From assembly GCA_003521815.1 (NCBI GenBank), contig DPHE01000035.1:1-6655 (forward strand): 6,655 bases of DNA, read 5' to 3'. The position numbers and the translations under genes are program-made. Below, piece by piece: positions 5,777 to 6,655 of this stretch; position 1 is the first letter of the stretch, and each line of letters opens with the position of its first letter. The stretch is from Colwellia sp. GTDB lineage: Bacteria; Pseudomonadota; Gammaproteobacteria; Enterobacterales; Alteromonadaceae. The notes below the pieces were generated by a model. It saw only the letters and a list, made by a program, of their open reading frames with translations, searched no databases and was not told the DNA's origin.

Positions 5777-6628
5777 TCAATGGGTAAAGTGGGTTAACAG
5801 CCAATCTGTTAGCACGCGTGTAAAATCATCTAGATGCGAAATAAAAGGCGCATGAGATGCCTGTTCAAAAATATGTTGCTCACTATTATGTTCCGCAAGC
5901 TTAGCTACCTTCCCAATAACGGCTTTAGGAACAAGACTATCAGCACTGCCATATAGACGTAAAAAAGGTTTGTTTATATCAGTTAGCTTTGAACGGAAAT
6001 CACTTGTTTCTAGTAGCTTTAGTGACTCATCCAATATGCTTTTCTTAGCCATATCATGCTGAAAAATTAATTGACTAATTTGTTTAATATCTTGTCGAAC
6101 ATGTGGGCTACCCATGGCTTGTAATTTTAAAAAACCATTAATAGTTTTTTTAGCATCTATATCTAATTGCTGATGAAAGACATTAAGCACCTGTTGCTTT
6201 ATCCCGGGCCATAAAAGCCGATCAACAACTTTATCTTCAACCACCTCTACTGATCTTTGTTCAATAAATTGTGGCGAGCTTGCTACGGTAATTAACCCCA
6301 AAACTTTTTCAGGGTAGGATAACGCCATTTCTGTAGCGATCAAGCCCCCTAAAGACCAACCTAAATAAAGCGCCGGTTGCTCTATTGTATTAGCAATATG
6401 CTGACAAACATTACCCAAAGAATAAGGGCTTATTTTTTTATTAACATTGATGCCAAAACCAGGTAAGTCGATAGTTATCACATGAAAAACATCGGTGAAT
6501 TCAGTGGGTAAATTCGAAATCAGTGGTTGCCATACACCGGAATTTAAGCCCCACCCGTGAAGTAGAACAATAGGAATAGCGTGTTTGGTTGGTTTAAGGT
6601 AAGTGGAAAATTTGAGTGTTTCTGCCAT
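5777..6628 (-). CDS. bioH: Pimeloyl-ACP methyl ester carboxylesterase
   Basis: BioH removes the methyl group from pimeloyl-ACP methyl ester, releasing pimeloyl-ACP for biotin ring assembly in the cytoplasm. The 283-residue alpha/beta hydrolase has the BioH-typical LLHGWGLNSGVW (22-33), the nucleophile elbow GWSLGG with S92, the acid D230 in LYGSADSLVP, and H259 in ASHAPFISH, aligning with S82, D207 and H235 of E. coli BioH. LITVASSPQF (112-121) and FLKLQAMGS (166-174) are also family-specific. It is longer than E. coli BioH (256), partly through an N-terminal extension and about 12 extra residues (near 123-139) before WPGIK. Of the four ACP-contacting arginines of E. coli BioH, only one seems kept as Arg (R178); the others read K161, G165 and K182. 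The start at 6628 has only a weak AAG-type ribosome-binding site. It stands alone, convergent with pyrE; no other bio gene is in view. Confidence 0.92.
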   Translation of the reverse strand: MAETLKFSTYLKPTKHAIPIVLLHGWGLNSGVWQPLISNLPTEFTDVFHVITIDLPGFGINVNKKISPYSLGNVCQHIANTIEQPALYLGWSLGGLIATEMALSYPEKVLGLITVASSPQFIEQRSVEVVEDKVVDRLLWPGIKQQVLNVFHQQLDIDAKKTINGFLKLQAMGSPHVRQDIKQISQLIFQHDMAKKSILDESLKLLETSDFRSKLTDINKPFLRLYGSADSLVPKAVIGKVAKLAEHNSEQHIFEQASHAPFISHLDDFTRVLTDWLLTHFTH

Positions 6629-6639
6629 GCTTACATCTT

Positions 6640-6655
6640 AATAAATAAATAAATA
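6640..6655. repeat. AATA tetranucleotide run upstream of bioH
   Basis: Four perfect AATA units end at the window edge and may continue beyond it. On the bioH strand the run ends 11 nt before the ATG, so it lies in the leader or promoter. Four units is within what chance gives in AT-rich DNA. Confidence 0.6.

Noticed and set aside
6629..6636. ATG-TAA minimal upstream ORF before bioH
   Set aside because: An out-of-frame ATG followed at once by a stop, 8 nt before the start, is expected by chance in AT-rich DNA and has no support.
1..6655. CRISPR array, tRNA/rRNA gene, transposase, phage or toxin-antitoxin genes
   Set aside because: I looked on both strands and saw no regular spacer-repeat pattern, no RNA gene and no mobile-element protein; all long frames are accounted for.

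Overview
The window looks like chromosomal DNA from an AT-rich marine gammaproteobacterium, most likely of the Alteromonadales (Colwellia/Thalassotalea-like). The basis is the strong match of RNase PH, PyrE, YicC and BioH to their gammaproteobacterial forms, together with A/T-rich codons and spacers. The genus is an inference; there is no rRNA or other marker here to fix it.

Layout. Positions 1-848 (minus) hold yicC, an RNA-binding endoribonuclease family gene that loses only its last few codons at the window edge. Positions 991-4002 (minus) hold a compact three-gene unit, transcribed in the order thioredoxin-fold protein, Tat-exported gluconate-2-dehydrogenase subunit 3-like protein, GMC flavoprotein. 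The joints are a 10-nt gap and a 4-nt ATGA overlap. A 194-nt divergent spacer (4003-4196) carries an inverted-repeat element and the likely rph promoter. Positions 4197-5603 (plus) hold the classical rph-pyrE pair, closed by a clear, probably bidirectional hairpin terminator at 5649-5677. Positions 5777-6628 (minus) hold bioH for biotin synthesis, converging on that terminator.

How the genes fit. In E. coli yicC and rph-pyrE lie back to back and divergent. Here the same neighbours are present, but a periplasmic redox operon sits between them. Its flavoprotein has no signal peptide of its own, while the subunit 3-like protein has a twin-arginine signal. This matches the known hitchhiker export of FAD-dependent glucose/gluconate/sorbitol dehydrogenases. 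The usual cytochrome c subunit is absent, and a secreted WCTWC thioredoxin-like protein occupies the first position instead.

This operon is the most unusual part of the window. By eye, its flavoprotein lacks the two canonical GMC catalytic residues (His and His/Asn), so its substrate cannot be guessed. It is best described as an uncharacterised member of a known superfamily in a less usual setting, not as a clearly new system. The rest of the window is ordinary housekeeping DNA.
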